From an uncultured Bacteroidia bacterium (lineage in GTDB: Bacteria > Bacteroidota > Bacteroidia > J057 > CALAJH01), in contig CALAJH010000008.1 in NCBI GenBank assembly GCA_937922655.1, forward strand, positions 1 through 61,991: a stretch of DNA of 61,991 nt. The letters are read 5' to 3'. This document shows positions 36,779 through 44,883 of the stretch, one piece after another. Under the pieces are notes generated by a model. That model did not search any database. It was given only the letters and a program-made list of their open reading frames with translations, and was not told where the DNA came from. Numbering within the stretch: position 1 is the first letter of the stretch; every line of letters begins with the position of its first letter. Made by a program: the position numbers and the translations under genes.

Positions 36779-37642
36779 ATGACGACCGACATCCAACGCG
36801 TAGGCATCGCCGGCGCCGGAACCATGGGCCGAGGGATGGCCCAAATCTTCGCCCAAGCCGGCTTTTCCGTCCTGATTTTCGACCCGTCGAACCCCGCACT
36901 CGAAAAAGCACGCGCCGAAATCGAAAAATCCACCCGCACCGCCGTCGAAAAAGGAAAACTTTCCGAAAACGACCGCACCACCGTACTCGAACGCATCGCC
37001 TACGTCTCGACGATTGAGGCGCTCGTCGCGGATATGATTATCGAAGCCGTACCCGAAAACCTCAATCTAAAAAAAGAACTCTTTCAAACGCTCGAAAAAC
37101 ACAACGGCCCCGAAACCCTCTGGGCAACCAACACCTCGTCGCTTTCGGTAACGGCCTTGGCGGCGGCGCTCCAACGACCCGAACGTTGTTTCGGTTTTCA
37201 CTTTTTTAACCCCGTGCCCGTCATGAAATTGGTCGAAGTGGTCGCAGCCGAACAAACCCACCCCAAAATCGTCGAAAAAGCCGTCGAATTGGCAAAAAAA
37301 CTGGGCAAAACCCCCGTCGTCGTCAAGGATTCGCCCGGTTTTATCGTCAATCGCGTCGCCCGGCCCTATTATCTCGAATCCCTGCGTCTGCTCGAAGAAG
37401 GCGCCGCCGACATCGAAACCATCGACGCCGTCATGAAGTCCGCCGGCTTCCGCATGGGCCCCTTCGAACTCATGGACCTCATCGGCGTCGACGTCAATCA
37501 ATCGGTTACCGAGTCGGTTTACGAAGGATTTTTCCACGAACCGCGTTTTCGTCCGTCGCGTTTGCAAAAAGCGAAAGTCGAAGCCGGCAGACACGGACGA
37601 AAATCCGGCAAAGGATTCTACGACTATTCGGACAAACAATAA
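36779..37642 (+). CDS. 3-hydroxybutyryl-CoA dehydrogenase
   Basis: A 287-residue NAD-dependent enzyme oxidising or reducing 3-hydroxyacyl-CoA, in fatty-acid oxidation or butyrate/PHB-type routes. It has the Rossmann loop GIAGAGTMGRGMAQIFA (10-26), the signature TNTSSLSVTALA, FHFFNPVPVMKLVEVV (catalytic His-x-FNP) and the C-terminal domain DSPGFIVNRV...GFRMGPFELMDLIGVDV. The single-domain size fits FadB2/Hbd. It follows the glycine-rich protein by 1 nt, so it is likely co-transcribed. Confidence 0.93.
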   Translation: MTTDIQRVGIAGAGTMGRGMAQIFAQAGFSVLIFDPSNPALEKARAEIEKSTRTAVEKGKLSENDRTTVLERIAYVSTIEALVADMIIEAVPENLNLKKELFQTLEKHNGPETLWATNTSSLSVTALAAALQRPERCFGFHFFNPVPVMKLVEVVAAEQTHPKIVEKAVELAKKLGKTPVVVKDSPGFIVNRVARPYYLESLRLLEEGAADIETIDAVMKSAGFRMGPFELMDLIGVDVNQSVTESVYEGFFHEPRFRPSRLQKAKVEAGRHGRKSGKGFYDYSDKQ

Positions 37643-37857
37643 AATTGACCTTTGACGTTGTCGAAGATGTCGGCGGGGACGACGAACGTTTTTTAAAAGT
37701 TTGGGACGAAAAAAAGTCCTAAAACCCGCAAAATTTGGCCCCGTTTTTGATAGCGTTTGGTTTTATTATCGACGATGCGGGTGCAATCGAAGGCGTGGAA
37801 AAAGTCTTTGGCGACCTTATTTTTGAGTTCCTCTTCTCGGACGTTGGGATAACGCAT
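37643..37857 (-). pseudogene. Possible 5' remnant of a type IIG restriction-modification enzyme
   Basis: From ATG 37857 the frame reads MRYPNVREEELKNKVAKDFF then HAFDCTRIVDN, close to the start of Eco57I-type restriction/methyltransferase proteins I know from Bacteroidota, before losing similarity and stopping at 37693 (54 codons). A short fragment in another frame downstream (FVVPADIFDNVKGQFY, around 37643-37685) may be a second scrap. A complete gene would be ~1000 codons, so this is best read as a decayed or truncated gene. It still has a perfect promoter (37864-37897). The family match is from memory; a small real gene is the alternative. Confidence 0.4.
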
Positions 37858-37863
37858 GGCGTT

Positions 37864-37897
37864 CAAATTTAACGAAAAACCACGGCCGGATTGCACA
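37864..37897 (-). promoter_or_regulatory. Promoter of the R-M-like fragment
   Basis: TAAATTTG on the minus strand (37864-37871), 6 nt before the ATG at 37857, with TTG (complement of 37895-37897) 23 nt upstream. Confidence 0.5.
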
Positions 37898-37902
37898 AGA
37901 AC

Positions 37903-37942
37903 GTAAAAAAACGTGCGCCGCCCTGATTAAAGGCGGCGCACG
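37903..37942 (-). terminator. Terminator of the 2186-residue adhesin gene
   Basis: Perfect 11-bp stem CGTGCGCCGCC / GGCGGCGCACG with a 9-nt loop. On the minus strand it is followed by a run of seven T (37905-37911), a strong intrinsic terminator 22 nt after the gene's stop. Confidence 0.9.
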
Positions 37943-37963
37943 GGATTTGTATTCGTCGTTAAA

Positions 37964-40900
37964 CTATTGTTTGACCAACTTTTGCTCGTAAACCGTACCG
38001 GCGACGGTCAATCGCAAAAGATACAAGCCCGAAGGCGCATCGGAAACATCGAGCGTGCGTTGGGATTCGCCGACAAGCCTACCCGCCAAAACGAGTTTGC
38101 CCGTCATATCGAAAATTTGGTAGCCTCCCGTTGCGGGGCGGCTCAACGTCAATTCGTACACGCCGTTGCCGGGATTGGGATAAACGCCGACGCTCAAATC
38201 GTTTTCGCGCGACGCACGGCCTACCGTCAGGCTCAACCATGTTTCGCCGACGCACCCCGTTTCAACGTTGCGCACCCGCACCATGTATTCACCGGCCCGC
38301 ACTTTTTCAAACACGTTGCTGAAAAAGTATTCGTTGTTTTGAATCGAATAGACGTACGACGACGGGGCGCCCGTCGGAAGGATGCGTATCACGCCGTCGG
38401 CACAGGTGTCGCACGACGGTTGCGTGTAGTCGATGGTAAATTGCGGTTTGTAATACAAGCCGATGAACACCTCGTACGAACGCGAGGGTTGGCAGCTGCC
38501 GTCCGATACCGCCACTTCCACCGAATAGTTGCCGGGCTGGCGCACCACGTAACGATGTCCCGTGGCGCCAACCAAAGGAACGCCGTTGCGGTACCATTGA
38601 TACGAATAATTGGAACGCAATTGCGTGAATATCGGCAGTTCGCCGTCTTCGCAAACAAAAGGCGAACGGTTGCCCTCGATGGAGATATCGGGCAAAGGCA
38701 GGTTCGGCGACAAAGAAACGCTTACCAAAACGTTGGCCGTAGCCGAACATCCGTTTTCATTGACGACGGTAACGGTATAGATGGTGGTGGACGTAGGCGA
38801 TGCAAGGGTCGTGGCCGCGAAGGGGTCTTGCAATCCGAAAGCCGGCTCCCAGCGCACGGTTCCCGTTTGCGGGCCGACGCTCAACGCTATCGTGCCTCCG
38901 ATACACATACTGCGGTTGCCGCCCGTTTGCAAAACGGGACCGGGGTTCACGCGAACCGTAACGGCGTTTGACGTTGCCGAAGGACAACCGGGCGTGGCTA
39001 CCACGCACGTATAAACCCCCGAATTTTCGGCCAAATAAGAAGGATTGACTTCACCCGGAATATTTTGGCCGTCGCGCCGCCATTGATACGTATATCCGGG
39101 GCCGCCGGCCGCCACCAACAGCACGCTTTCGCCTTGACAAAACTCCGTTGCGCCCGCCGCACTAATCAACGCCGTCGGCGGCTGATTGACGGTAACGAAA
39201 ACGATATCGCTGTCGGTACAGCCTTGCGCGGTAATGACGGTGAGGGTATAAACGGTGGTGCCGGCGGGAGAGGCGACGGGATTTTGCGCAAAGGGGTTGT
39301 CCAAAGAACCGGCCGGTTCCCAGCGATAACTTCCGCCGGGGCCCGCGCCCGAACCGTTCAACGTCGTACTGGCCCCCGTGCAGATGGCTACGTCGGGGCC
39401 GGCGTTGGCCGTCGGCGCCGGCAAGCTAACGACGCTATACGGCAAAGTCCGCACCGAACAGCCCGCCGTCGTAAAGACTTCAACGAAATATTGCCCTGCG
39501 GCGGTGGCGGTGTAAGCCGCACCCATCGCCCCCGGAATCGGGTTGGTGTTCAAATACCATTGATAGGTAAAGCCCGCCTGCTCGGGAATACGCAACTGTA
39601 CGCTGCCCCCCACCGAACATATCGCGCCCGGTCCCACCGAGGTTATCGTCGGCGGTTCCTCGGTGATTATCGAAACGCGCACCGAATCCACGCCCACGCA
39701 ACCGTTCTGGCCCGTCGCCACCACGGTGTACGTCGTGCTCGTAACGGGGAAGGCCAAAGGATTGCGGACGTTGGGGTTGCTCAAGCCTGCGGAAGGAGTC
39801 CAGCTGTAAGCGATGCCGCCCGTCGCCGATAACGGCACCGTCGAACCCGGACACACAAACGTATCCCGACCCGCATCGATGTCGGGACGCGGAAAAACGG
39901 TAAAGAGAACGCTGTCGACGAGCGTACAGCCGTTTTCGGCGGTAATGACAACGGTATAGACGGTGGTTTCGAGGGGAGTGGCAATGGGGGCGGCCGCGTT
40001 GGGATTGTTCAAGGTCGCGGCGGGTTCCCAGACGTAAGACGCGCCGCCCGAGGCAAAAAGTTGCGTCGGAACGCCGCCGCACGCCGATACGTCCGGCCCT
40101 GCGTTGCCCGCAGGGTTTTGATTGACGGCCACTTGAACGGTGTGCGAACGGAAACATCCGTTGGGTCCAAAAACCTTGACGGTATAGTTGCGCGTGAGGT
40201 TGGGGGTCAGGGTTTGTTCGGGGCTGTTGGGGTCGGCGAAATATATCGTCGGCTCCCACAAATACGCCACGCCGCCTTCGGCCGTCAGCGTTACGCTTTG
40301 TCCCAAACATATCGTTTGGTTGGGCGTGGCGGTGGAATTCGGAATCGAGTCGGCGACGACGACGACCGTGGCGCCCGGGCCTTCGCATCCGTTGCCGTCG
40401 ATGGCGTAAACGGTGTAGACGGTGGTGAATTCGGGCGCGGCTTGCACCGTGCCTTCGGTCGTCGAGCTAAGCCCCGTTTCGGGAGTCCAACGGAAGGTTA
40501 CCCCGCCCGTCGCCGAAAGGGTTACGGGTTGCAATCCGCAAGTATACAGCGTGTCGTCCAAAACGCCCGTGGTCGGCAAAGGATAAACGGTAACCGTTAC
40601 GGTGCGACGCAATTCGCATCCGTCCACCATGCCAAAAGTTACGGTGAACGTTACCGTGCCGTCAAAGTTGGGCTGGGGCGTGAAAACGGGATTGGCAATG
40701 TTGGGATTGGAAAGCTGTTCGACGGGCGGATTCCAAACGTAATAGTCGGCACCCGAGGCATTGAACTGAAACGACGTACCCGCGCACATGGTAACGTTGG
40801 GCGAAAGTACGGGATTGGGCGCATTCGTATTGACGACGACCGTCGTATTGACGACCGTCGTACATCCCGCCGCCGATACCGTGGTTACGGTAAAGACGGT

Positions 40901-43900
40901 GGTTTGATTGGGAAAAAGACGGGGGTTGGGCAACGAGGGGTCGCTGACGAATTGGGCGGGTTGCCAATTGTAAGCGGCGCCGGTGGACGCGGCCAGCGTC
41001 AGGGTATCGCCCAAGCATATCGTCGTTTGTGTCGGCAGGCCGGGTTGGGGCAAGGGATTGACCCGTATCAAAACGTCGTCGGTGTTGATGCATCCGTTGG
41101 CGTCCGTAACGGTAACGGTGTAGGTCGTCGTCTGTTCGGGCAGCGCAATGGGATTGGGAATATTGACGGCGCTCAAACCTTCGGCGGGCGCCCAAAGGTA
41201 GGATACGCCGCCGGTAGCCTGCAATTCCACCGCTTCTCCTTGGCATATATCGCTGTTGGGACCAAGGTCGAAGGACGGGGGTTGATTGACGGTGACGTCG
41301 AAAAACGCTTGGCCGACGCACAGATTGTCGTAGGTTACGGTTACGGTGTAACTGACCGAAGAGACGGGCGAAAGGATGTAAACACCGTTCGAGATTTCAA
41401 GGACCCCCTGCAAGGGCTCCCAAAAATAAGACTGTCCTCCCGATTGGTCGACGATTTCTTGGTCGAAGCCGAAACAAAAAGTTATGGGTTGTCCGCCGCC
41501 GAAAGGTTGGGGGCCAAAGGGCAAAAACTCCAAGCGGACGGTATCTTCTTTGACGCATCCCGAGGGTGTCGTTACCTTGACCCGATATTCGTTGGCAAAG
41601 TTGCCGTCGATGATATTGACGACGGGGTTGCGGGCGAAGGGGTCGGAAAGTCCAAAGGGAGGCGTCCATTCGTAGGCGCCGTCCACTTGCCCCGAAAGTT
41701 GAAGGCTCGGTGTGGATTCACAATAATTTACGACGTTGGAAACGATAATCTCGCCGGGGTCGGGGGCGACAATCACCCTTGCAACATCGGTAAAGACGCA
41801 CCCGTAAGCATTGGTAACGGTCAAGGTGTATTGTGTGGTTTGCGCGGGCGAGGCGAAAGGCGTAGCCGAGTTGGGATTGTCGAGCCCCGTGGTCGGCGAC
41901 CAAGAATAGGTTACACCGCCCGAACCCTGCAAGGTTACGCCGCCGCTACCGCATAGGACTTGGTCGGGACCGGCGCTTACGTCTTGATTGCCCAGAACCG
42001 TTATCGTAACAATTTCGGAGGCGTAGCATCCCAATTCGTCCCGGACGACGACGGTGTAATTGGTCGTCGATTGCGGGGTCACGGTAATGACGGCATCGGT
42101 GGGAGTGGAAACGTTGGGCGACCATTGTATATTCAATGCGCCGAATTGTCCCGACGCCACGGCCTGCAGGCTTACCGACTCTCCCTGACAAACAACGTAT
42201 TTGGACGTTAGATTGGAAACGCTCACGCGCAGGTTACAGGGATTGTAGGCGGCAAGCGAACGACGGAATACGGCGTTTTCGATGAGTTCGTTGTCGAAAC
42301 CGAAGGTCGTTTGGACCAGACGCTCAAAGTTTCCGCCGATAAAGAGTCCGTCTTCGCCGGCGGCGATGCCGCGCACGGGGCCGTCAACGACAACCATAAA
42401 GTCGCAAAAACTCAATTCAACCACGCCGTTGATTTCGTCGAAGACAACGCAAGCCAAATTGCGTACGGGGCGCGGCGTGGGTTCGCCGTAAAGGATTAGT
42501 TCGTTGAAGTCGCCGCCGATTTGCAATTTATAAATATTTTCGAGCGAATGAAAGGCAAGGCTGTATACGGGGCCGTCGACTTGTGCGTCGAAACCCGGAA
42601 CGGGCGCAGGGTCGTTGACGTTGGTGCGCAAATACGTCAGATAACGAATCGGCAGATTGGACACTTGGGTAAATCGTCCGCCGACAAAGATTTTGCCTGT
42701 CGACGAAGGGGCGAGAACGTATACCTCGTCGTTCAATACGGGGTTCCAGTTGGTCAATTGGTTAAAATCGAAAGAATAAGACGCGGCGTAAGTGCGCGGC
42801 TGACCGTCGGCTTCGGTGAAACGTCCGCCGAAATAAAGGGTGTTGCCAATTTTAGTTAGGGCGAGGACGTCGCCGTCGAAAGCAACGGACGTGGCGTTGG
42901 CTTGATTGTTCAAGCCGTTGAAAGCGGCGAAACGCCGACGAGGCTGTCCGCCGGCGTTGGCGAACGCGCCGCCCGCAAAGATTTGGCCGTCCGCCACCAA
43001 AAGCGAATACACCGTGCCGTCGGGGTTGGGTTGCCAGTTGGCGACGGGGCCGTTGAGGTCGGCGGAAACGGCAAAAAGATTTTTACGCGTGGTGAAAGTG
43101 GTCGGCGAACCGCTTGCCGAAGTAATGGTGTCGAAACTTCCGCCGACAACGACGAAATTCTGGTACTTGGCCAAAGCGTACACCGAGCCGTAAACGACGG
43201 GGCGCCAATCGGGGTCGGGAATACCGGTTTGCACGTGCAACCGGGCCAAATTTTTGCGGGCTTGGCCGCCGATGCTCGAAAACAGACCGCCGACGAAAAG
43301 CTGTTGGGTATTGTCGCCGATAAGCACGCGCACCGACTCTCCGACGTTGGGATTCCACGGAAGCAGTCCGCCCGCCGGGGTAAAGGCCGCGGCCCGGTTG
43401 CGCGTTTGGGCGCCCGCCCCAACGCCGACCCGGGTAAAGTCGCCGCCCAAATAAAGGACTTCGACGGGGTTGTCGGTACGGCCGATGGCGTGAACGACGC
43501 CGTTGGGATTGGGATTCCAAGCGTCAAGCAAGGCGCCTTGCGCGGCGGCGACGGCCGCGGCGTAACGACGCTCCTGACCCTGTACCTGCGTGAACGCGCC
43601 GCCCATGTATACCTTTTCTTGCGATTGACCGATATTTAAAGCATAGACGGGAGCGTTGGGGTCGGGCGCCCAGGGAAAAACGGGGTTGTTGCCGACCAAA
43701 CCGACGGCGGCGGCATTGAAACGCGGCTGACCGCCAAATTGAGAAAATTCGCCACCGACAAACAACAAGGGCGTGCCTTGCGGGTCCTCACGCACCAAAA
43801 GCGCGTATACCATGCCGTCGTCGGGCGTGGTGTTGAAGGCCGTAACCTGCCCCAAACCGTTAACTTGGAGTTGTGCCAAGGAACGCCGGTTTTGGCCGGC

Positions 43901-44524
43901 GATTTGGGAAAAGTCGCCGCCAACGAAAACGGTGGGGTTGGGGTTTGTCCCGTAGGCGGCCAAGGCGTAAACGGGGCCGTCGGGATTGGGATTCCAAGGC
44001 TGCAACGTACCGTTGTCGAGGGTCAAAGCCGCCAAATTGTTGCGAAATTCTCCGCCGACTTCGGAAAAATCCCCGCCGACAATGAGAAAAACCCCGACAC
44101 GCGCCAAAGCCCGCACCGTGCCGTTGACCACGGGGGCAAAATCGAGGTCTACCGAACGGTCGGAACGGACGTGGACAATGTTGCTACGTTCGTAGACTTG
44201 GCCCATCCAGCGCACTTTGTCAAAGAGGCCGCCCAAATACCAGCCGCCTTGACCGTCGGAAACGGCGGCATAGACTTCGCCGTCAATGCGGGGAAAAGAA
44301 AAATCCACCCCGGCGCTTTGTTTGTCCGCCAACGTGGCGGCGCCCGTCGCCGGACCGACGTAGTCAAACTCCCCACCAATGTAGACGTGGTTGCCGTCGC
44401 GCATGACGGCGTTCACTTGGCCGTTGGCGACGAAGAACTCGTTTCGCGGAGTCTCAAGAAAATCTTGACCGTAAAGCCGGCCGAACGTCCCTAAGACGAA
44501 CAGCACGAATAGATTTTTTATCAT
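37964..44524 (-). CDS. Giant secreted adhesin: beta-propeller repeats, Ig/PKD-like repeats, T9SS tail
   Basis: A 2186-residue surface protein with a signal peptide ending GRLYGQ. Residues ~25-760 hold about 15 copies of a delta-60/DUF5122-like propeller unit, each with a VxIGGxF or LFVGGDF strand and a WNPNPDGPVYAL-type turn. Residues ~765-2000 hold about 13 Ig/PKD-like domains built on a repeated plan: C-x-G-x-x-x-x-L-x-A-x-GG-x-x-Y-x-W-x-P-x-x-GL, then tttYtvtvt-x-x-nGC. One to two cysteines per domain probably form disulphides. Residues ~2105-2186 are a type A T9SS sorting domain (VYPNPGNGVYELTL). Likely an adhesin or matrix scaffold; no catalytic motif. Confidence 0.9.
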   Translation of the reverse strand: MIKNLFVLFVLGTFGRLYGQDFLETPRNEFFVANGQVNAVMRDGNHVYIGGEFDYVGPATGAATLADKQSAGVDFSFPRIDGEVYAAVSDGQGGWYLGGLFDKVRWMGQVYERSNIVHVRSDRSVDLDFAPVVNGTVRALARVGVFLIVGGDFSEVGGEFRNNLAALTLDNGTLQPWNPNPDGPVYALAAYGTNPNPTVFVGGDFSQIAGQNRRSLAQLQVNGLGQVTAFNTTPDDGMVYALLVREDPQGTPLLFVGGEFSQFGGQPRFNAAAVGLVGNNPVFPWAPDPNAPVYALNIGQSQEKVYMGGAFTQVQGQERRYAAAVAAAQGALLDAWNPNPNGVVHAIGRTDNPVEVLYLGGDFTRVGVGAGAQTRNRAAAFTPAGGLLPWNPNVGESVRVLIGDNTQQLFVGGLFSSIGGQARKNLARLHVQTGIPDPDWRPVVYGSVYALAKYQNFVVVGGSFDTITSASGSPTTFTTRKNLFAVSADLNGPVANWQPNPDGTVYSLLVADGQIFAGGAFANAGGQPRRRFAAFNGLNNQANATSVAFDGDVLALTKIGNTLYFGGRFTEADGQPRTYAASYSFDFNQLTNWNPVLNDEVYVLAPSSTGKIFVGGRFTQVSNLPIRYLTYLRTNVNDPAPVPGFDAQVDGPVYSLAFHSLENIYKLQIGGDFNELILYGEPTPRPVRNLACVVFDEINGVVELSFCDFMVVVDGPVRGIAAGEDGLFIGGNFERLVQTTFGFDNELIENAVFRRSLAAYNPCNLRVSVSNLTSKYVVCQGESVSLQAVASGQFGALNIQWSPNVSTPTDAVITVTPQSTTNYTVVVRDELGCYASEIVTITVLGNQDVSAGPDQVLCGSGGVTLQGSGGVTYSWSPTTGLDNPNSATPFASPAQTTQYTLTVTNAYGCVFTDVARVIVAPDPGEIIVSNVVNYCESTPSLQLSGQVDGAYEWTPPFGLSDPFARNPVVNIIDGNFANEYRVKVTTPSGCVKEDTVRLEFLPFGPQPFGGGQPITFCFGFDQEIVDQSGGQSYFWEPLQGVLEISNGVYILSPVSSVSYTVTVTYDNLCVGQAFFDVTVNQPPSFDLGPNSDICQGEAVELQATGGVSYLWAPAEGLSAVNIPNPIALPEQTTTYTVTVTDANGCINTDDVLIRVNPLPQPGLPTQTTICLGDTLTLAASTGAAYNWQPAQFVSDPSLPNPRLFPNQTTVFTVTTVSAAGCTTVVNTTVVVNTNAPNPVLSPNVTMCAGTSFQFNASGADYYVWNPPVEQLSNPNIANPVFTPQPNFDGTVTFTVTFGMVDGCELRRTVTVTVYPLPTTGVLDDTLYTCGLQPVTLSATGGVTFRWTPETGLSSTTEGTVQAAPEFTTVYTVYAIDGNGCEGPGATVVVVADSIPNSTATPNQTICLGQSVTLTAEGGVAYLWEPTIYFADPNSPEQTLTPNLTRNYTVKVFGPNGCFRSHTVQVAVNQNPAGNAGPDVSACGGVPTQLFASGGASYVWEPAATLNNPNAAAPIATPLETTVYTVVITAENGCTLVDSVLFTVFPRPDIDAGRDTFVCPGSTVPLSATGGIAYSWTPSAGLSNPNVRNPLAFPVTSTTYTVVATGQNGCVGVDSVRVSIITEEPPTITSVGPGAICSVGGSVQLRIPEQAGFTYQWYLNTNPIPGAMGAAYTATAAGQYFVEVFTTAGCSVRTLPYSVVSLPAPTANAGPDVAICTGASTTLNGSGAGPGGSYRWEPAGSLDNPFAQNPVASPAGTTVYTLTVITAQGCTDSDIVFVTVNQPPTALISAAGATEFCQGESVLLVAAGGPGYTYQWRRDGQNIPGEVNPSYLAENSGVYTCVVATPGCPSATSNAVTVRVNPGPVLQTGGNRSMCIGGTIALSVGPQTGTVRWEPAFGLQDPFAATTLASPTSTTIYTVTVVNENGCSATANVLVSVSLSPNLPLPDISIEGNRSPFVCEDGELPIFTQLRSNYSYQWYRNGVPLVGATGHRYVVRQPGNYSVEVAVSDGSCQPSRSYEVFIGLYYKPQFTIDYTQPSCDTCADGVIRILPTGAPSSYVYSIQNNEYFFSNVFEKVRAGEYMVRVRNVETGCVGETWLSLTVGRASRENDLSVGVYPNPGNGVYELTLSRPATGGYQIFDMTGKLVLAGRLVGESQRTLDVSDAPSGLYLLRLTVAGTVYEQKLVKQ

Positions 44525-44552
44525 ATTTGTTCTACCTAATAGCCGACATCCT

Positions 44553-44583
44553 CAAAAATACATATTTCCAGGGTTTGCGGCAA
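44553..44583 (-). promoter_or_regulatory. Promoter of the 2186-residue adhesin
   Basis: TTG (complement of 44581-44583), 20-nt spacer, TATTTTTG (44553-44560) on the minus strand, with a leader of ~24 nt to the ATG. Confidence 0.7.
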
Positions 44584-44825
44584 TCGCGGAATTTAAGCCG
44601 GGGTAAAATTAGCGCTTTTTTGGCAAAGCAAAAAAAAAATCGGCCGTTTGCACGCCAAACAACGTCTTTTGTCGCGACGAAAAGTTCGTTCGAACTTATA
44701 TTATGCGTAATTTAACGTCGCCGATCGCCGACGTTACAAGCGTTTAAGCCCTTTATCATTAACGGCATTGACGCCTTAAAAAAAAGAACGAGACAAGTGG
44801 GACTTCAACTATCTTACGAACTTTT

Positions 44826-44856
44826 TTGCAATTTCACCGCCTGCGGCGTATATTTG
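44826..44856 (+). promoter_or_regulatory. Promoter of the M43 metalloprotease
   Basis: TTG at 44826-44828, 20-nt spacer, TATATTTG at 44849-44856 followed by C. Leader of ~24 nt to ATG 44884. Confidence 0.7.
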
Positions 44857-44883
44857 CATGCAAGATACAAAAAAACCGTTTTA

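Larger units (their letters stand above)
44525..44883. other. Divergent promoter region between adhesin and metalloprotease
   Basis: About 360 bases holding a leftward promoter (44553-44583) and a rightward promoter (44826-44856), both with full -33/-7 matches. The middle part is AT-rich without a recognisable gene or strong hairpin. Confidence 0.6.
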
